Assembly: GCA_016867505.1 (NCBI GenBank)
Contig: VGJH01000079.1
Span: 1-6,094 of the forward strand
Reading direction: 5' to 3'
DNA length: 6,094 nucleotides
Origin: Candidatus Bathyarchaeota archaeon
Lineage (GTDB): Archaea > Thermoproteota > Bathyarchaeia > TCS64
The position numbers were made by a program, and so were the translations under genes. Of this stretch, positions 5,750-6,094 are shown one piece after another (the first letter of the stretch is position 1; every line of letters starts with the position of its first letter). The notes under the pieces are model-generated. The model was not told the origin of the DNA and did not search any database. It saw nothing but the letters and a program-made list of their open reading frames with translations.

Positions 5750-6094
5750 ATGGCTAACCAAAAAAGACAATACAATACTGTTGATGAATTCATTGCTCTT
5801 TATCCAAAAAATATTCAGGATCTTTTAGAGCAGATTAGGCTTGTTATTAAAAAAGCAGCCCCTGAAGCTGAAGAGACAATACGTTATGGAATACCAACTT
5901 ACCGACTTAATGGTAACCTAGTGCATTTTTCTGCATATAAAAAACACATTGGATTTTATCCAGCGCCCTCAGCCATTGAAGCATTTAAAGAAGAATTATC
6001 TAATTATGAGACATCAAAAGGAGCAATAAAATTTCCTATTGACAAGCCAATTCCCTTTGAGTTAATCAAAAAAATTGTTGAGTATAGAGTAAAA
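5750..6094 (+). CDS. DUF1801 / YdhG-like (frataxin-fold) protein, 3' end cut
   Basis: The frame is open for 115 codons to the window edge, and relatives are about 115-125 residues, so little is missing. The sequence follows the DUF1801 family (PF08818) throughout: helical start (TVDEFIALYPKNIQDLLEQIR, about 10-30), APEAEETIRYGIPTYRLNG (37-55), LVHFSAYKKHIGFYPAP (57-73), then SKGAIKFPIDKPIP (89-102) and a C-terminal helix. The family includes Bacillus subtilis YdhG (Fra), a frataxin-like iron chaperone for iron-sulfur or heme assembly, but most members are uncharacterised and I do not assign that role here. No signal peptide or membrane segment is seen, so it is probably cytosolic. The ATG start is firm because an in-frame TGA lies directly before it. 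It follows the AlkZ-like gene by 58 bases on the same strand, with its own possible promoter. Confidence 0.85.
   Translation, partial: MANQKRQYNTVDEFIALYPKNIQDLLEQIRLVIKKAAPEAEETIRYGIPTYRLNGNLVHFSAYKKHIGFYPAPSAIEAFKEELSNYETSKGAIKFPIDKPIPFELIKKIVEYRVK

Overview
The window looks like chromosomal DNA from an AT-rich archaeon. An uncultured Thermoproteota or Bathyarchaeia-type lineage is my best guess, but this is recognition and was not tested. The clues are AT-rich TATA-like boxes about 25-45 bases before the start codons, very short predicted leaders, oligo-T runs after genes, frequent TTG starts and protein sequences of archaeal style. It holds five protein genes, two of them cut by the window edges. 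I see no RNA genes, transposons, CRISPR arrays or origins.

Layout. Positions 1-1596 (minus strand) encode a YtcJ-like TIM-barrel amidohydrolase that starts at a TTG and runs off the left edge. A 132-base divergent promoter region (1597-1728) separates it from four plus-strand genes. These are a 12-helix major facilitator transporter (1729-2973), a second and unrelated major facilitator transporter (3169-4461), an AlkZ-like winged-helix protein of the HTH_42 family (4528-5691) and a DUF1801/YdhG-like small protein (5750 to the right edge). The gaps between the plus-strand genes are 195, 66 and 58 bases. Each gap carries a T-rich stretch and a TATA-like element, so separate transcription is more likely than one tight operon.

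How the genes may work together. No pathway is proven. The most suggestive pairing is the second transporter next to the AlkZ-like protein, because AlkZ relatives act in self-resistance to DNA-alkylating natural products. However, the catalytic QxQ motif of that family reads N-S-Q here, so glycosylase activity is in doubt. The other noteworthy points are a dyad and an 11-base direct repeat in the divergent promoter region, a dyad over the AlkZ-like gene's promoter, and an awkward start for the second transporter. I see no clearly new multi-gene system; the findings are modest leads.
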